Below are positions 50,996-52,598 of a DNA stretch of 52,598 nt, one piece after another; the first letter of the stretch is position 1, and the number at the start of each line of letters is the position of its first letter. The position numbers were made by a program, and so were the translations under genes. The notes below the pieces were generated by a model. That model was not told the origin of the DNA and did not search any database. It was given only the letters and a program-made list of their open reading frames with translations. This stretch comes from Planctomycetota bacterium (GTDB taxonomy: Bacteria > Planctomycetota > UBA11346): positions 1 to 52,598 of the forward strand of contig JAKLKR010000010.1 of assembly GCA_023150565.1 (NCBI GenBank). Direction: 5' to 3'.

Positions 50996-51517
50996 ATGTC
51001 CGACCCCGACGCGCATCCACCGCGACCGTATATGAACCCCTACCTGGCCGGGTTCGGCCTCGGGCTGGTGCTGCTCGCCAGCTTCGTGGTGATGGGCTGG
51101 GGCCTGGGGGCGTCGAGCGCGTTCTCGGTCTGCGCCGCCAGCTGCGTGGCGGCGGCGGCGCCGGACTACGCCGCCGGCAACGGCTACTTCGCCGAGTACG
51201 CCGGCAACCCGCTGCGGGACTGGCTGACCTGGGAGCTGCTGGGCGCGGTCGCCGGCGGGCTGGTCTCGGGCCTGCTCGCCAACCGCGCCCGCCTGACCGT
51301 CGAGCACGGCCCGCGCTGGACCCGGGGAAAACGCCTGCTGCTGGCCTTCGCCGGCGGCGTGGTGATGGCGGTGGGGGCGCGCATCGGCGGCGGCTGCACC
51401 AGCGGCCAGGCCCTGACCGGCGGCGCCCTGCTCAACCTCGGCAGCTGGGTGTTCATGTTCAGCGTCTTCGGCGGCGGCTACGCCCTCGCCTGGTTCCTGC
51501 GCAGGCAGTGGACCTGA
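50996..51517 (+). CDS. YeeE/YedE (TsuA-like) sulfur transport protein, first half
   Basis: 173 residues with about four membrane spans. The conserved GARIGGGCTSGQALTGGALL contains the cysteine known to matter in YeeE/YedE thiosulfate-import proteins. It also has SSAFSVCAASC near the N-terminus. Full-length YeeE carries two such halves; here they are separate genes. GGAG lies seven bases upstream of ATG 50996. It would bring thiosulfate or another sulfur compound into the cell, or move it between compartments. Confidence 0.88.
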   Translation: MSDPDAHPPRPYMNPYLAGFGLGLVLLASFVVMGWGLGASSAFSVCAASCVAAAAPDYAAGNGYFAEYAGNPLRDWLTWELLGAVAGGLVSGLLANRARLTVEHGPRWTRGKRLLLAFAGGVVMAVGARIGGGCTSGQALTGGALLNLGSWVFMFSVFGGGYALAWFLRRQWT

Positions 51518-51527
51518 AAGGAACCCC

Positions 51528-52598
51528 ATGGACGCACCGTTCTACAAGCTGGGCGCCTTCTCGGAGCACACCGGCCTGCTCGCCGCCTTCCTCATCGGCG
51601 GCGGCTTCGGCTTCTTCCTCGAGCGCGCCGGCTTCGGCAGCAGCCGCAAGCTCGCCAGCCAGTTCTACTTCAGCGACATGGCGGTGCTCAAGGTGATGTT
51701 CACCGCGATCGTCACCGCGATGGTGGGGCTGACCCTGCTCGCCCAGCTGGGGGCGGTCGACCTCGCGCTGGTCAGCCTCAAGGAGACCCGCCTGGCGGCC
51801 AACCTCGCCGGCGGCCTGCTGCTGGGGGTGGGCTTCGTCATCGGCGGCTACTGCCCGGGCACCTCGGTGGTGGGGGCGGCGACCGGCCGCATCGACGCCA
51901 TGACCTACGTCGGCGGGCTGTTCGCCGGCATGTTCGTGGTCGGCTTCGCCTGGCCGCTGGTGCAGCCGCTGGCGGAGTCCGCCAGCATGGGTGCGGTGAC
52001 CCTGCCGGCCTTCTTCCACATCCCCTACGGGATGCTGGTGCTGGGGGTGTGCCTGATGGCGGCCGGCATGTTCGTGGCCGCCGAATGGGGCGAGATGAAG
52101 GCCACCGGCGCCAGCCGCGACTCGCGCCCGCTGCTGGGCGGGCGCGGGCTGACCCCGGCGCGCTCGGTGGTGGGCGGCCTGGTGCTGCTGGGCGGGGTGG
52201 CCGCGGTCGGCGGCGACCCCTACCGCAGCCCGGTGGTGACGCTGCGCAGCGACGAGCTGGCGCGTCTGGTCGAAGGCAAGGCCGACCACCTCCTGGCCAG
52301 CGAGCTGGCCGAACGCCTGATCGCCGGCGACAACACCTTCCGCCTGATCGACCTGCGCGAACCGGCGAAATTCGCCGCCTACCACATCCCCGGGGCCGAG
52401 AACCGCCCGCTCGCCCGGCTCGCCCCCGCGCAGTGGCGGCGCGACGAGAACTACCTGATCTACAGCGACGGCGGCATCCACGCCGCCCAGGCCTGGGTGC
52501 TGCTCAAGGCCCACGGGCTGACCGTGCGCAGCCTCTATCTGGGGCTCGACGCCTGGCGCGACGAGGTGCTCAACCCGCTGCTGCCGGCCGATCCGGTG
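51528..52598 (+). CDS. YeeE/YedE second half fused to a C-terminal rhodanese-like domain (runs off the window)
   Basis: At least 357 residues, open at the window end. The N-terminal ~190 residues hold about five membrane spans with the second YeeE cysteine motif VIGGYCPGTSVVGAATG. After a further membrane segment near 230, a rhodanese-like domain starts near 262 (FRLIDLREPAKFAAYHIPGA). Where active rhodaneses have the catalytic cysteine, this one has Ser in LIYSDGGIHAAQAW, so it may bind rather than transfer sulfur. An AAAGGAA ribosome site precedes ATG 51528 by four bases. It follows the first YeeE half by 10 bases in the same operon. Confidence 0.88.
   Translation, partial: MDAPFYKLGAFSEHTGLLAAFLIGGGFGFFLERAGFGSSRKLASQFYFSDMAVLKVMFTAIVTAMVGLTLLAQLGAVDLALVSLKETRLAANLAGGLLLGVGFVIGGYCPGTSVVGAATGRIDAMTYVGGLFAGMFVVGFAWPLVQPLAESASMGAVTLPAFFHIPYGMLVLGVCLMAAGMFVAAEWGEMKATGASRDSRPLLGGRGLTPARSVVGGLVLLGGVAAVGGDPYRSPVVTLRSDELARLVEGKADHLLASELAERLIAGDNTFRLIDLREPAKFAAYHIPGAENRPLARLAPAQWRRDENYLIYSDGGIHAAQAWVLLKAHGLTVRSLYLGLDAWRDEVLNPLLPADPV

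Overview
This window is very GC-rich DNA, roughly three quarters G+C by eye, from a Gram-negative bacterium. It carries a type VI secretion locus, a flagellin, a periplasmic Tat-exported molybdoenzyme and many two-membrane features. Several families are ones I associate with the Planctomycetota-Verrucomicrobiota-Lentisphaerota group: the uncharacterised 572-residue protein at 12.3-14.0 kb, the 282-residue protein at 33.8 kb, PduL, sialate-esterase-like and GH10 enzymes, and short-repeat intergenic elements. That assignment is inference and not proof. Many genes lack a clear Shine-Dalgarno sequence.

Layout. 0-4.4 kb: end of a helical-repeat protein and two sensor histidine kinases. 4.5-7.4 kb: a short topoisomerase I and a ChaA-type cation/proton antiporter. 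7.4-8.9 kb: a complete IS701-type insertion sequence with 15-bp inverted ends and a CTAG duplication; both flanking convergent genes use a TAG stop inside that CTAG. 8.9-17.2 kb: a glycan-degradation group (GH10 xylanase, SASA acetylesterase, clan GH-A hydrolase), an unknown conserved protein and a DUF1294 protein. 17.3-20.7 kb: a translationally coupled minus-strand operon (HTH protein, sensor Ser/Thr kinase, spermidine-synthase-like protein). It is divergent from a type VI secretion operon at 21.0-32.3 kb: tssA, tssB, tssC, hcp, a small exported protein, tagJ, tssE, tssF, tssG, tssH. The membrane complex (TssJLM), TssK and VgrG are not in the window.

32.3-35.0 kb holds a flavin-type oxidase, a lone PduL and an unknown protein. 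Their three intergenic gaps each contain inverted arms built from 7-8 bp tandem repeats of unrelated sequence. 35.1-40.9 kb: a Na/Pi cotransporter, an HAD phosphatase, then a glycerol-phosphate group (G1P dehydrogenase, GDPD-like protein, and a divergent glpD broken by a one-base frameshift). 41.1 kb: an orphan flagellin. 41.9-46.7 kb: a 1593-residue DUF4011-helicase-nuclease protein resembling single-gene phage-defence proteins, with an apparent Glu-to-Ala change in the nuclease motif. 46.8 kb to the end: an ArsR-type regulator with an AT-rich operator, a thiosulfate/polysulfide-reductase-like complex (catalytic, Fe-S and membrane subunits) and two YeeE/YedE transport proteins, the second with a C-terminal rhodanese domain that runs off the window.

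The functional themes are signal sensing, attack on neighbours by the T6SS under kinase control, acetylated-xylan breakdown, glycerol-phosphate turnover, and sulfur-compound respiration or uptake. I saw no tRNA, rRNA or CRISPR array. All family assignments come from reading motifs by eye; no database search was run.
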